Origin: Hyphomonadaceae bacterium
GTDB lineage: Bacteria; Pseudomonadota; Alphaproteobacteria; Caulobacterales; Hyphomonadaceae
DNA length: 64,000 nt
Reading direction: 5' to 3'
Assembly (NCBI GenBank): GCA_024743315.1
Contig: JANSWU010000001.1
Location: 1 to 64,000 of the forward strand
How positions within the stretch are numbered: position 1 is the stretch's first letter; every line of letters begins with the position of its first letter. This document shows, in pieces, positions 16,196 through 25,833 of this stretch. The notes under the pieces were generated by a model. It saw only the letters and a list, made by a program, of their open reading frames with translations. It did not search any database and had not been told where the DNA came from. The position numbers and the translations under genes are program-made.

Positions 16196-17923
16196 ATGAG
16201 CGAAGCCATGTCCGACGAACCGCTCAAAGCCAAACGCAGCGACGCTGAAGACGCTGCGATTTGGGAGCGTTTTGCGGGCCGCCCGGGCGAAGATGCAAAA
16301 GTTTCCGCGGTGCATCGGCTGCGGATTGCTGGCAATGCCCCTGAAGGCTTTGGCTTGCATATGCGCCAGATCATTCCACCAGACGAATTGCGCGGCGAAA
16401 TGCTGATGCGCGGCGTCTGGCGAATTGGCATGGACAGACTGGAACTCGAGGATGGCGGAGCCCCCTGGTCGGGGGCCATGCCGTCTCGGCATTATGCCAA
16501 TCGTCTACACCGGTTTGACTGGCTTCCGGATCTCTTCACACAAGGCGATGTCGGAGCAGATCGAGCGCGCTTCCTGGTCGATGACTGGATCGAGAATTTC
16601 GGCCGTTTTGACGGGTTTTCCTGGCGCATGGGTTGCGCAGGAGACCGGGTTTGGAACTGGATGCGCTGCGGGGCGGCGCTGTTTGAAACCGGATTGCCCG
16701 AAGCCTGCGAGATGCGCCTAGAAGCGCTCGGACGACAAGCCAGACATGTGCTCGCTCTGGTCGACGCCGAACTCGAACCAAAGGCCCGGTGGCGCGGCAC
16801 CACATTAGCGGTCGCACATGCGCTGTGTCTCGGGCGCGGCAAAGGCCTCGATGATGCGCTGATGCGCCTTGAAAGCGAATGTACCGCACAATTCTTCCCG
16901 GATGGTGGGCATGTTAGCCGCTCTCCCGCGCGGGCACTCAGTTGCCTAGCCGATCTGATCACCATTCATGACCTTCTATCGCGCAGCGACCGGGAGGTAC
17001 CGGAATTTTTGGACCGTTGGATCGCCCGAATTGGCGGCATGGTCGCTTTCTTCCGGGCGGGCGATGATGCTCTGATGCCATTTCATGACGGCGATGAACG
17101 CTGGCCGGAAGCCGTCGAAGCCGTGCTTGCCCATATGGAGACCCCACCGCGCCGTTTCTCGGTGGCCCCAAAGTCGGGATTTCACAAGCTCCAGAAAGGT
17201 GCCACCGTGTTGGTGCTCGACGCTGGCGCCGCACCGGAACCGCCCTTCGGTGACAAGGCGCATGCGGGCGCGCTCGGCTTCGAACTGCATGACGGCCCGG
17301 CCCGGATCGTGACTTCGTGCGCTTGCAGCCCTGAAATCGATATCGCGTTTCGCGCCGCTGTGCGCCACACGAGTGCGCATTCGACTTTGGTTCTTGGCGA
17401 CGAAGACTCGTCTCGATTCAAAACCAACGAAGATACGCGCCTGCTTTATCCGGTGGGGCCACAAGGCATCTCCGCAAAACGCCTCGAAGAAGATGATGAG
17501 ATTTGGCTCGATGCCCAGCATGGCGGCTATAAACAGCAATTTGGACTGCTGCATCGCCGACGCCTGTTCATGTCAGGAGATGGCAAACGTTTAACTGGTG
17601 AAGACTCGCTCGCGCGCCCAGTATCCGCAGGTGCGACGGAAGATGAGGCCCCGATCGTTTATGATTTAAGATTTCATCTTCATCCAACGGTCGAGGCATC
17701 GATGGCAGGGGACTCTATTGTCTTACGAAGTAATCTCGGCTCTAAGTGGAGGTTCAAAACGAGTCATGCGCAAGCAAAACTCGAGGAGACCATCTATTTG
17801 GGACGCGGTATCATCGAGCGAAGTCAGCAGATTGTTTTGAGCGGCAAGGCGTTGCCAAACAGTGATGGATCAACGCCACCGAATTGCATTCGCTGGGCGT
17901 TTTTGAAGGTGGAAGGCGCATGA
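16196..17923 (+). CDS. Heparinase II/III family protein
   Basis: A 575-residue protein with an N-terminal alpha-helical barrel (about 60-300; FDWLPDLFTQ, WRMGCAGDRVWNWMR) and a C-terminal heparinase II/III beta domain (about 330-560; SGFHKLQKGATVLVLDAG, then GALGFELHDG). The family comprises polysaccharide lyases, but this soluble, signal-less type is conserved near rsmB and purH in many Alphaproteobacteria and its substrate is not known. The start could be 12 bases downstream (MSDEP). Its stop overlaps the next gene's ATG (ATGA), linking it to a sugar-nucleotide dehydratase and so to envelope polysaccharide metabolism. Confidence 0.85.
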   Translation: MSEAMSDEPLKAKRSDAEDAAIWERFAGRPGEDAKVSAVHRLRIAGNAPEGFGLHMRQIIPPDELRGEMLMRGVWRIGMDRLELEDGGAPWSGAMPSRHYANRLHRFDWLPDLFTQGDVGADRARFLVDDWIENFGRFDGFSWRMGCAGDRVWNWMRCGAALFETGLPEACEMRLEALGRQARHVLALVDAELEPKARWRGTTLAVAHALCLGRGKGLDDALMRLESECTAQFFPDGGHVSRSPARALSCLADLITIHDLLSRSDREVPEFLDRWIARIGGMVAFFRAGDDALMPFHDGDERWPEAVEAVLAHMETPPRRFSVAPKSGFHKLQKGATVLVLDAGAAPEPPFGDKAHAGALGFELHDGPARIVTSCACSPEIDIAFRAAVRHTSAHSTLVLGDEDSSRFKTNEDTRLLYPVGPQGISAKRLEEDDEIWLDAQHGGYKQQFGLLHRRRLFMSGDGKRLTGEDSLARPVSAGATEDEAPIVYDLRFHLHPTVEASMAGDSIVLRSNLGSKWRFKTSHAQAKLEETIYLGRGIIERSQQIVLSGKALPNSDGSTPPNCIRWAFLKVEGA

Positions 17924-19818
17924 AGCCTGAGGTCGAAGCAAAACGCGCCATGGCGCTAACACTCGGATTTGATGTCGCTGCGGCATTCTTCGCGATGTTG
18001 ATCGCAATTTTTATCAGATGGTCAGCAACTGAAGGCGCACCACCTGATGCCTGGGTCGCGGCCCTATTCGCGTCGGGCGCCTTTGCGGTCGCTGCGTCGA
18101 TCTCGTTTTTCCTGATGCGCGTGCATCGCCAGGTCTGGCGCCATTCCGGATGGCCAGACGCATCACGAATTATTCAGGCGGTCGCATTAACGGCATTGGT
18201 CTTTTTGCCATTGCTCTTTGTCTGGAACCGGCTGGTTGGATTTCCGCGCTCCAGCCTCGCGCTGGCGCTCCTAATCTGGGTGACCATTATTTTCCTCGGC
18301 CGAATGGTCGCCTTGTCACGATCGACGCGTCGTCCGTTTCAGATTTTTCGCGGGATTCGGGCCGATGCGCCGCCTGCCATCCTTGTTGCTAATGCCCATG
18401 AAGCGGCGGACGTGTTACGCGATCTTCAAGCGACTTCGGGTGGCGCACCGGTGCGCATCTTGGGCTTGATCGAAGCGGATGGCGCAGAGCCTGGACGAGC
18501 GATCCGCGGCGTTCCCGTATTTGGTGGTCTGAACGAGCTCGGCAAAATGCTGGATCTTTTGGGCGTACGATACAATGCGTCGCCCTGGGTGGCGGTTGCA
18601 GGTACGGTGCGCGAGCGTGAAACAATGAACGCCGTGCTAGAAACCGCCACGCAGCATGGGTCTGAGGTTATGGCTCTTGGCGCCGATCGCGAAGGCCTGC
18701 ATTTGCAGCGCGTTCGCCCGGCAGACTTACTGGCTCGACCGGTCCGAAAGCTTGATACGGCCCCGCTGAAAGCCCTGCTTGAAGGCAAACGGATATTTGT
18801 CACTGGCGCGGGAGGGACGATTGGATCTCAATTGGTCAAGCAATGCGCAGATTTGGGGGCAGCACACCTCACCCTGTTCGACGCTTCCGAGTTCAATCTT
18901 TATGAAATCGACCTGACCTTAAGAGAGTTGCACCCCACTCTCGATATCTCTGCTCAAATCGGCGATGTCCGAGATAAAAACCGCTTGAGACAAGCGGTTT
19001 TAAGCGCGCAGCCGGACATCATGATCCACGCCGCAGCGCTTAAACATGTTCCTTTGATGGAATTGAATTCTTGTGAAGCGATCCTGACCAATGTTGGCGG
19101 CACGATCAACGCTGCTGATATTGCGATCGAATGCGGATTAGAACGATTTGTGTTCATTTCGACCGATAAAGCGGTCGATCCGGACAATGTCATGGGCGCG
19201 ACCAAACGCTTAGCAGAGCTGGCCTTGGCGTACCGGGTCAAAGGCACTCACCTCGCCGTCTCTATGGTTCGGTTCGGGAATGTGCTCGGGTCTTCAGGCT
19301 CCGTTGTCCCCTTGTTTGAACGTCAGATCGCCGCCGGCGGACCGCTCACCCTGACGGACGATCAGGTTTCGCGTTACTTCATGACCGTCGAAGAGGCTGC
19401 ATCCTTGGTCCTTCAAGGTGCCGCGCATAATGGCAGCCCGGGTGAAGCCTCCCTTTACGTCCTCGACATGGGCGATCCGATCCGGATCCGTACACTGGCC
19501 GAATCGATGATCCGGATGAAAGGGATGGTGCCGTATCAGGACATCAAGATCAAAACCACCGGCCTTCGTCCGGGCGAGAAACTGCATGAGGAACTGACTT
19601 ATGCAAATGAACGCCTGATCGAGACCGGAATTGGTGGGCTAAACAAGGTGGCACCTCGAAGCCGCAAACAAGAGCCGGTTGGCTTTTCCGCCCGGATTGA
19701 GAAGCTGTTAAGCGTCGCAGGTGATCGCCAGCAAGACGAAGCGTTGGTTTTGCTCGGACAATTGGTCCCGGCCTACACCCCACCCGTTTCGGACGCTGAC
19801 GTGATGCGGGCCAGTTGA
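17920..19818 (+). CDS. Membrane UDP-sugar 4,6-dehydratase/epimerase (WbpM/CapD type)
   Basis: A 632-residue protein: four N-terminal membrane helices (within about 10-135), a CoA-binding-like domain (about 145-270) and a cytoplasmic extended SDR domain starting FVTGAGGTIGSQL. The catalytic segment FISTDKAVDPDNVMGATKR has Asp-Lys and Met in place of the usual SDR Tyr, as in WbpM-type UDP-GlcNAc 4,6-dehydratases. These supply deoxy-amino sugars for surface polysaccharides. ATG 17920 overlaps the heparinase stop. An in-frame extension upstream lies inside that gene. It is unusual in sitting alone before purH rather than in a polysaccharide cluster. Confidence 0.87.
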   Translation: MKPEVEAKRAMALTLGFDVAAAFFAMLIAIFIRWSATEGAPPDAWVAALFASGAFAVAASISFFLMRVHRQVWRHSGWPDASRIIQAVALTALVFLPLLFVWNRLVGFPRSSLALALLIWVTIIFLGRMVALSRSTRRPFQIFRGIRADAPPAILVANAHEAADVLRDLQATSGGAPVRILGLIEADGAEPGRAIRGVPVFGGLNELGKMLDLLGVRYNASPWVAVAGTVRERETMNAVLETATQHGSEVMALGADREGLHLQRVRPADLLARPVRKLDTAPLKALLEGKRIFVTGAGGTIGSQLVKQCADLGAAHLTLFDASEFNLYEIDLTLRELHPTLDISAQIGDVRDKNRLRQAVLSAQPDIMIHAAALKHVPLMELNSCEAILTNVGGTINAADIAIECGLERFVFISTDKAVDPDNVMGATKRLAELALAYRVKGTHLAVSMVRFGNVLGSSGSVVPLFERQIAAGGPLTLTDDQVSRYFMTVEEAASLVLQGAAHNGSPGEASLYVLDMGDPIRIRTLAESMIRMKGMVPYQDIKIKTTGLRPGEKLHEELTYANERLIETGIGGLNKVAPRSRKQEPVGFSARIEKLLSVAGDRQQDEALVLLGQLVPAYTPPVSDADVMRAS

Positions 19819-19881
19819 CCGCGAAGGGACTCATGATACGCGAGCCAGCGTGATCAGTCCCAATTGCCTGAAAGCCGCTTC

Positions 19882-21468
19882 ATGACCCAATCGACCAAAA
19901 TTCGCCGTGCCCTGATCTCTGTATCTGACAAGGAGGGCCTGGTTGAACGGGCGCAAGCCCTGGTCGGAATGGGCGTAGAATTGATCTCCACCGGGGGCAC
20001 CTCCAAGGCCCTGAAAGCCGCCGGCCTGGCGGTCAAAGATGTTGCTGATCTTACTGGCTATCCGGAAATGATGGATGGCCGGGTGAAAACCCTGCACCCG
20101 GCTGTGCATGGCGGACTGCTGTATCTGCGAGATAATGCCAGCCACCAAGCCGATGCGGATCAGCACGGGATCGAGGCGATCGACCTCGTCTATATCAACC
20201 TCTACCCGTTCGAATCCACTGTCGCGTCTGGAGCTGGCTTTGAAGACTGCATCGAGAATATCGATATTGGCGGCCCTGCCATGTTGCGCGCCGCGGCCAA
20301 GAATGGCGACTTCGTGTCTGTTTGTACCGATGGCGGCGATCTCGACCGGGTCCTGGCCGAAATGGCGGGCACGGGGGGACGCGTGTCACGCGACACCTCG
20401 CGTAAGCTGGCGGCCAAGACCTATGCCCGTACGGCCGCCTATGATGCAGCAATCTCGGGCTGGTATGCAAAACAGCTGGAAGACAATGCCCCGGATTGGG
20501 TCGGCTTTGGCGGCAAGCTCAATGAGGCACTGCGCTATGGTGAAAATCCGCACCAGAAAGCCGCCTTTTACGTCACCGGTGAAAACCGCCCTGGTGTTGC
20601 GACGGCAAAACAAGTCCAGGGCAAGGCTCTGTCCTACAACAATATCAATGACACGGATGCGGCTTATGAATTGATCGGTGAGCTTGGCGATCAGACCCCG
20701 GCCGTGGCGATCATCAAGCACGCCAATCCTTGCGGCGTGGCTCTTGGTGACACGATTATTGAGGCCTATCGCGAGGCTCTGGCCTGCGACTCAACCTCGG
20801 CCTTTGGCGGCATCGTTGCGCTCAATCGCCCGCTGGATGAAGCCACCGCTCAAGAAATCACGTCAATTTTCACCGAAGTGGTGATCGCGCCGGGCGCCGA
20901 TGAAGCGGCAATCGACGTGTTCAAGAAAAAGAAGAATCTGCGCCTGCTTTTGACCGATGGTTTGCCTGACCCGGCTTCGCCCGGGACGTTCGTCAAAACC
21001 GTTGCCGGCGGGCTGCTGGTCCAGGACCGGGATTTCGGTCGGATCAGCAAGGATGATTTGAAAGTCGTGACCAAGATCGACCCGACTGATGCTCAGTTGG
21101 AGGACCTGCTCTTCGCCTGGCGCGTGGCCAAGCATGTCAAATCCAACACCATCGTCTATGCCAAAGACCGCGCCACAGTCGGCATCGGCGCCGGACAGAT
21201 GAGCCGGATCGATTCGGCTCGCATTGCTGCGCGGAAAGCGGAAGATGCGAAGGAAAAAGAAGGCTTCGATACGGTTCGGACCGCGGGTTGCGTGGCCGCG
21301 TCAGATGCCTTTTTCCCGTTCCCGGATGGTATGCTCGCGGCAGCCGCTGCGGGTGCCAGCGCAATCATTCAGCCGGGTGGGTCAATCCGCGATGACGAAG
21401 TCATTGCAGCCGCGGATGAGGCCGGGCTCGCGATGGTTCTGACGGGGATGCGGCACTTCCGGCACTAG
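19882..21468 (+). CDS. purH: Bifunctional AICAR transformylase/IMP cyclohydrolase
   Basis: A 528-residue PurH catalysing the last two steps of IMP synthesis. The N-terminal cyclohydrolase ([39 protein letters not shown]) and C-terminal transformylase ([72 protein letters not shown]) are both complete. Length equals that of E. coli PurH. ATG 19882 is taken over an upstream in-frame TTG because [19 protein letters not shown] is the conserved start. Confidence 0.97.
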   Translation: MTQSTKIRRALISVSDKEGLVERAQALVGMGVELISTGGTSKALKAAGLAVKDVADLTGYPEMMDGRVKTLHPAVHGGLLYLRDNASHQADADQHGIEAIDLVYINLYPFESTVASGAGFEDCIENIDIGGPAMLRAAAKNGDFVSVCTDGGDLDRVLAEMAGTGGRVSRDTSRKLAAKTYARTAAYDAAISGWYAKQLEDNAPDWVGFGGKLNEALRYGENPHQKAAFYVTGENRPGVATAKQVQGKALSYNNINDTDAAYELIGELGDQTPAVAIIKHANPCGVALGDTIIEAYREALACDSTSAFGGIVALNRPLDEATAQEITSIFTEVVIAPGADEAAIDVFKKKKNLRLLLTDGLPDPASPGTFVKTVAGGLLVQDRDFGRISKDDLKVVTKIDPTDAQLEDLLFAWRVAKHVKSNTIVYAKDRATVGIGAGQMSRIDSARIAARKAEDAKEKEGFDTVRTAGCVAASDAFFPFPDGMLAAAAAGASAIIQPGGSIRDDEVIAAADEAGLAMVLTGMRHFRH

Positions 21469-21499
21469 CCTGCCGCGTACGGGACGTTAGCTTGGTGCC

Positions 21500-21949
21500 A
21501 TGACAGACCTTCCCCCCCCGTTTGATGCGCACGGCCAGCACTGGCTCAATATCCGGGTCTATTACGAAGACACTGATTTTACTGGCATGGTCTATCACGC
21601 CAACTATCTGCGCTTTTTCGAGCGCGGGCGCTCGGACTTCTTGCGCGACGCCGGGGTCAGTCATCAGACCTTGCTGGCGCGCGACACCCCGGCAGCGTTT
21701 ACGCTGACCAATGTTGAAGTTGACTATAAACGGGCGGCCAGGGTCGATGACCTCTTGACCATTCGCACTCGCAGCCTCGGAGTCAAAGGCGTTCGCATGT
21801 ATTTTCAACAGACCTGTCTACGCGGCGACGAGGTCATCGCAGAAGGCCGCATTACCGCCGTGATGATTCATGCTGACGGGCGCCCAATGCGGCCGATCCC
21901 GGAAGTGGTCGCGCAACTCAAGCCGTTCGAATATAAAGCTGAGGCCTAA
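21500..21949 (+). CDS. ybgC: YbgC-type acyl-CoA thioesterase
   Basis: A 149-residue hotdog-fold thioesterase. The active-site segment VYYEDTDFTGMVYHANYLRFFERGRSDFLRD matches YbgC/4-hydroxybenzoyl-CoA thioesterases, with the catalytic Asp in YEDTD. In many proteobacteria ybgC heads the tol-pal operon; here tol genes do not follow and the gene ends convergently, its stop overlapping that of a small lipoprotein gene by 4 bases. The natural acyl-CoA substrate is not known from sequence. Confidence 0.9.
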   Translation: MTDLPPPFDAHGQHWLNIRVYYEDTDFTGMVYHANYLRFFERGRSDFLRDAGVSHQTLLARDTPAAFTLTNVEVDYKRAARVDDLLTIRTRSLGVKGVRMYFQQTCLRGDEVIAEGRITAVMIHADGRPMRPIPEVVAQLKPFEYKAEA

Positions 21950-22371
21950 GACGAGACCGGGCACACGCCATCGTTTCTGCTTAGAGACCGACCAATCCTC
22001 TGATAGTCGCTGCCAACGTCCATCAGCTGGTCTTCGGTAAACGTATCGATTTCGCCGTTTCGAATGAGCTCTTCAACATGCTCTGCGGCTTCTTCAGTTC
22101 CCCGGGCCGTGCCATTCCTCGCCTCGGCAATGGCCAGCGATACGTCTCGATGCAGGTCAACCTTGTCCGGTTGAGACATGATCGTTGCGGCATAGCAGGC
22201 ACAAAAGGTTGGTATGTCAGCGCCAAATTCGTCTGCAAATTCGGGCACGATTTCAATATCGCCGACAAACACCTCCTGGCACAGGTCAGCCAAGATCTTT
22301 TCTTGCGGCGGGGCGCCCCAGCAGGCGCCAAGCGCAACAGCTGATACGGCTGCGATAATGGTGTTTTTCAT
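21946..22371 (-). CDS. Small lipoprotein of unknown function
   Basis: A 141-residue predicted lipoprotein: MKNTIIAAVSAVALGAC has a lipobox with Cys17, followed by an acidic, mostly helical domain with further Cys residues (CQEVF, TFCACY, VCPVSS). I do not recognise the family. ATG 22371 is used because GGAGAGAG lies just upstream and the signal begins there; an in-frame start 21 bases earlier is poor. It converges on ybgC with a 4-bp stop overlap. Confidence 0.65.
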   Translation of the reverse strand: MKNTIIAAVSAVALGACWGAPPQEKILADLCQEVFVGDIEIVPEFADEFGADIPTFCACYAATIMSQPDKVDLHRDVSLAIAEARNGTARGTEEAAEHVEELIRNGEIDTFTEDQLMDVGSDYQRIGRSLSRNDGVCPVSS

Positions 22372-22427
22372 AACTCTCTCCCTCACCGGCAAAAGTCAGG
22401 GAAAAAGTCAAGAAAAGCAAGCGGTTC

Positions 22428-22715
22428 TTATTGCACCACGTCGTGCCACTCTGTGTGTTTCTCGAGCGTCGCCTTCGCGAACGGGCAAAGTGGAATGATC
22501 TTGAAGCCCTCCGCGCGGGCATCCTTGACGGCCGCTTCAACCAATTTCTTCCCAACCCCCATGCCCCGCATGGAGTCCGGAACCCCCGTATGATCAATAA
22601 TGATCCGGGTTTTTCCGGCCCGGGAATAGGTCATCTCGGCCTCGTCCCCATTGATGATGGTGACATAGCGACCGCCATTCGGACTGTCTTCACGTTGGAT
22701 AGAGATCTCTGACAT
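22428..22715 (-). CDS. Small GNAT-like N-acetyltransferase (YjdJ type)
   Basis: A 95-residue compact GNAT domain: AEMTYSRAGKTRIIIDHTGVPDSMRGMGVGKKLVEAAVKDARAEGFKIIPLCPFA. The acetyl-CoA loop is R-G-M-G-V-G-K (Q/RxxGxG/A), and the C-terminal PLCPFAKATLEKH is typical of the minimal YjdJ/GTLF3-like group. Substrate unknown. The start at 22715 has AGGAGG 6 bases upstream; a longer in-frame reading to 22790 has no ribosome site. Confidence 0.85.
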   Translation of the reverse strand: MSEISIQREDSPNGGRYVTIINGDEAEMTYSRAGKTRIIIDHTGVPDSMRGMGVGKKLVEAAVKDARAEGFKIIPLCPFAKATLEKHTEWHDVVQ

Positions 22716-22876
22716 CGCAGCCTCCTGTTTCTTGTGATCGCAGATAGGGCTTTGACATGGTCCCGGCCACTCAATGAATTGAAAATACAATTATCTGCTT
22801 CGCGCATGGATAAGCGACACATGACAGGATTTGTCAGGAGATGGGTATATCGTATCGTGACCTGAAGGAGGAGATC

Positions 22877-23290
22877 ATGGCCGGGAAGACAGCGCGCGAA
22901 AAACTCGCGGCAAAGAAACAGATCAAGAAAGTCGTCCTGGAAAAGAGCTGGGGCGGCATCAAGGCTGGAGACACAATGCTGGTGGCCACACCGCTCATGG
23001 TCGATGCCTATGTTCGGGACATCCCGCACGGCGAGACCAAGACAATCCCCGATATGCGCCATGATCTGGCCGCCCGAGAGGCCTGTTCAGGCACCTGCCC
23101 GATGTCGACGTCGATCTTCGTCCGAATGGTTGCCGAGGCGGCTCTGGAAGCCCTTGAGGACGGCAAACCGGTATCCGAGGTCAGTCCGTTCTGGAGACTG
23201 GTCACGGGCGACGACAAAATCACCAAGCGATTGAATGTGGACCCTGCTTGGGTTGACGAACAACGGGCGCTCGAGGCGCGCTCAACTTAA
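22877..23290 (+). CDS. Small conserved protein with similarity to the alkyltransferase (MGMT) DNA-binding domain
   Basis: A 137-residue protein with a basic N-terminus (MAGKTAREKLAAKKQIKK). It then has a segment resembling the winged-helix part of Ada/Ogt-type proteins: GDTMLVATPLMVDAYVRDIPHGETKTIPDMRHDLA then CSGTCPMSTSIFVRMVAEAALEAL and SPFWRLV. The PCHR active-site motif of methyltransferases is absent, so if related it would be DNA-binding without alkyl transfer. Two Cys lie in CSGTC. The start is fixed by AAGGAGGAG just upstream. The family assignment is from memory of similar annotated proteins and is tentative. Confidence 0.6.
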   Translation: MAGKTAREKLAAKKQIKKVVLEKSWGGIKAGDTMLVATPLMVDAYVRDIPHGETKTIPDMRHDLAAREACSGTCPMSTSIFVRMVAEAALEALEDGKPVSEVSPFWRLVTGDDKITKRLNVDPAWVDEQRALEARST

Positions 23291-23297
23291 GACGGGT

Positions 23298-23642
23298 TCA
23301 GTTCTGCCAGAGGCCGTATTGAAGGCCGTCGACGAAGTAGACGGCAATCGTGCCATGCCCTTCAATCTTCATTGGCGGTACGGCCACGACGGCCCCGAGC
23401 GCAACCATTGCATCAAGCGTTTCGTCAATGGTGTCGGTCAGGAAATACGGGCGCGTCGCCGCCTCTTCCGCATCATGCATAGGCGCACGCACGGCAATCG
23501 TTCCACCGTCGGGAGTGTGGGCGAGCCGCGCGCCGCCGAGCGCTGGGACCGGGTCACCAAAACGCACGCCTTTGGCTCTCTCAAGTATGGCGATTTCTCG
23601 ATCCGTATCTTTGGTGACAATCTCTAAATAATGAACGCTCAT
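23298..23642 (-). CDS. VOC family (glyoxalase-like) protein
   Basis: A 114-residue single vicinal-oxygen-chelate module set: YLEIVTKDTDREIAILERAKGVRFGDPVPALGGARLAHTPDGGTIAVRAP then TDTIDETLDAMVALGAVVAVPPMKIEGHGTIAVYFVDGLQYGLWQN. The beta-alpha-beta-beta-beta pattern is clear. VOC proteins range from glyoxalases to antibiotic-resistance proteins, and the substrate cannot be given. A GGGGTGGGG run lies before the ATG. It stops 7 bp from the convergent MGMT-like gene. Confidence 0.82.
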   Translation of the reverse strand: MSVHYLEIVTKDTDREIAILERAKGVRFGDPVPALGGARLAHTPDGGTIAVRAPMHDAEEAATRPYFLTDTIDETLDAMVALGAVVAVPPMKIEGHGTIAVYFVDGLQYGLWQN

Positions 23643-23761
23643 ACCCCACCCCTTTGGCTAATCACTTATTTCAGCATCGAAGCAATAAATGGCGACCCCT
23701 TCAAGGTGCGGTCAAATATGTCCGATGGCGAGCGCCGGGCTTCTTCGATAAGGCAAACGCG

Positions 23762-25594
23762 ATGAGACTTCCGCCGCGCCCTGAATTGACCTGGAAAGAA
23801 GATGGCACGCCCGTCGATCCGCGAGTTGGTGATGTCTACTATTCTGTCGAGGACGGTCTGGCCGAAACGCGTGCTGTTTTCCTGGCAGGGTGTGGCCTGC
23901 CCGATCGCTGGCAAGAGACGGACACCTTCACGATTGCCGAGCTTGGATTTGGCACCGGCCTCAATTTCCTCGCGACCTGGCAGATCTGGCGCGCGCACCG
24001 GGATCGTGCGGGCTGGCTTCATTTTGTTAGTTTTGAAGGCTACCCGCTCGACGCCGAAGACGTCGAGCGCGCCCTTTTGCCTTGGCCGGAGCTTTCGGAC
24101 CTTGCCGACAGATTGATCAAGGCATGGCCGCCGCGCGCCAAAGGGGTCCGCCAATTGGTTTGGCCAGAAGACCGACTGACCCTCACTTTGCATGTCGGGT
24201 TGATCGAAGAGACTTTGCCGCAATCCAAATTCCGCGCCGATGCCTGGTTCCTCGATGGATTCAGCCCGGCTAAGAATGATGCGATGTGGGATCCCGCGCT
24301 CTGGCCCCTGATCGCAGAACGGTCTGCCCCGGGCGCGAAAGCGGCGACCTTCACCGTGGCTGGCGCGGTCCGGCGCGGGCTCACCGATGCCGGGTTCGAC
24401 GTTGAAAAGCGCCCCGGACATGGCCGCAAACGTGAGCGCCTCGAAGCCACCTTTCCAGCTGCCCAGGGATGCATCGCGGCGCCCCCCGCGCGAGCCCCGA
24501 AAGTCGCTATTATCGGCGCCGGGATCGCGGGCGCCTGTTTGGCCCGCCGCCTGACCGAACGAGGCGCACTTGTGACGGTGTTCGACAGCGCAGAAGGTCC
24601 TGCACAAGGCACGAGCGGCAATCCTCTTGCCCTGGTCATGCCAAGGCTCGACGCCGGCGACACGGCGCAGGCCCGGCTTTTGATTGATGCCTATCTTAGC
24701 GCCCAGGCCTTTTATGCGGAGGTGCCCGGAGCTTCATGGAGCGAGACGGTGCAACGCCCTCGCAACACCCAGGAACAGGACCGCTTCCAGAAAGTGCTCA
24801 CCGATCCGCCGCTCGGGCTCGAGCAATTGGAGGCGATTCAGGGCGGCGGTCTGTTGCACAAAAGGAGTTTGATCCTCTCGCCCGCAGACTTGCTACCCGC
24901 CTTGCTGAGTCAAATAGACGTGCGCTGGGGTCAATCGCCCTCGATCGACTTAGCTGGGCGGCGCGTTGGCGATGGTCAATTTGATGCGATCCTACTCGCT
25001 GCAGGATGGCAGATCGAAGCTTTGTTAGAGGGCTTGGACCTGACGCCACGGCTTGGGCAAGTCGAATTTTTCGAAAGTCAGATCCAAGCGCCCGCCAACG
25101 CACTGGCCTGTGGGCATTATGCGCTCGCCAATGATCAGCTACGCCTTTGGGGCGCGACCTTTGCTAACCATGATGGCGGCCCGCCTGAAAAATCCGACGC
25201 CGCCCGCACCGAAAACACCGAGGCGCTCGACGCCCTCGCACCCTATTGGCAGCAAGAAACAAAGCGCGCTGATGTGCAATCGCGAGCCGGCGTGCGCGCC
25301 ACCACCGCAGATCGCTTGCCTTTGATCGGACCGGCGCCGAACATAACAAGCCTGATCGCCAACCGACACGGCCTGGAACGCCAAGGCTGGCAAGTCGCGT
25401 TCGCTGACCATGCCCTGCCCGGGGTTTTCATTGCCGGAGGGTACGGCTCTCGCGGTTTTACTTGGGCACCGTGGGCGGCAGACATTCTCACCGCGCAGCT
25501 ATTTGGCGATCCTATCCCTGCTCGCGCGGAGGCGTTGCAGGCCATTGTCCCAAATCGGCAAGTCGTGAGAAAACTCAAGCGCGGTCAGCTCTGA
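23762..25594 (+). CDS. mnmC: Bifunctional tRNA mnm5s2U34 biosynthesis protein MnmC
   Basis: A 610-residue fusion. The N-terminal SAM-dependent MnmD methyltransferase (about 1-230; [29 protein letters not shown]) converts nm5s2U to mnm5s2U. The C-terminal FAD-dependent oxidoreductase MnmC1 (about 240-600; [28 protein letters not shown]) removes the carboxymethyl group. Both act on the wobble uridine of certain tRNAs. ATG 23762 begins the family-like sequence [19 protein letters not shown]; an in-frame TTG further upstream gives a non-conserved extension. Confidence 0.92.
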   Translation: MRLPPRPELTWKEDGTPVDPRVGDVYYSVEDGLAETRAVFLAGCGLPDRWQETDTFTIAELGFGTGLNFLATWQIWRAHRDRAGWLHFVSFEGYPLDAEDVERALLPWPELSDLADRLIKAWPPRAKGVRQLVWPEDRLTLTLHVGLIEETLPQSKFRADAWFLDGFSPAKNDAMWDPALWPLIAERSAPGAKAATFTVAGAVRRGLTDAGFDVEKRPGHGRKRERLEATFPAAQGCIAAPPARAPKVAIIGAGIAGACLARRLTERGALVTVFDSAEGPAQGTSGNPLALVMPRLDAGDTAQARLLIDAYLSAQAFYAEVPGASWSETVQRPRNTQEQDRFQKVLTDPPLGLEQLEAIQGGGLLHKRSLILSPADLLPALLSQIDVRWGQSPSIDLAGRRVGDGQFDAILLAAGWQIEALLEGLDLTPRLGQVEFFESQIQAPANALACGHYALANDQLRLWGATFANHDGGPPEKSDAARTENTEALDALAPYWQQETKRADVQSRAGVRATTADRLPLIGPAPNITSLIANRHGLERQGWQVAFADHALPGVFIAGGYGSRGFTWAPWAADILTAQLFGDPIPARAEALQAIVPNRQVVRKLKRGQL

Positions 25595-25675
25595 GCTCTG
25601 ATTCGCGGCGGACACAAACTCGCCTTTTAATTGGGTGCGCCCAGGGCATTTCGCCCAGAACTTGTACAGCGTTAA

Positions 25676-25708
25676 TTTTGACAGCGCTGACTAACAGTTT
25701 TGACAGCG
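25676..25708 (+). promoter_or_regulatory. Direct repeats TTTTGACAGCG upstream of pckA
   Basis: Two exact copies of TTTTGACAGCG (25676-25686 and 25698-25708) are spaced 22 bp, two helical turns, and a partial third copy (GTACAGCGTTAA) precedes them. They lie 125-160 bp before the pckA start. They could bind a gluconeogenesis regulator, or one TTGACA could be a -35 element; no good -10 was found at the right spacing. Confidence 0.45.
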
Positions 25709-25833
25709 TTTACCTTCGCCGCGGGGGTGGCTTTGGCCGGAGCCTTGCAGTTCACTCGCCAACTTCGGGACTGACGGTGATTCCATGGTTGGCTCTGATT
25801 TACGCACACGAATTAATTCAGGGGAAGAGAAAC

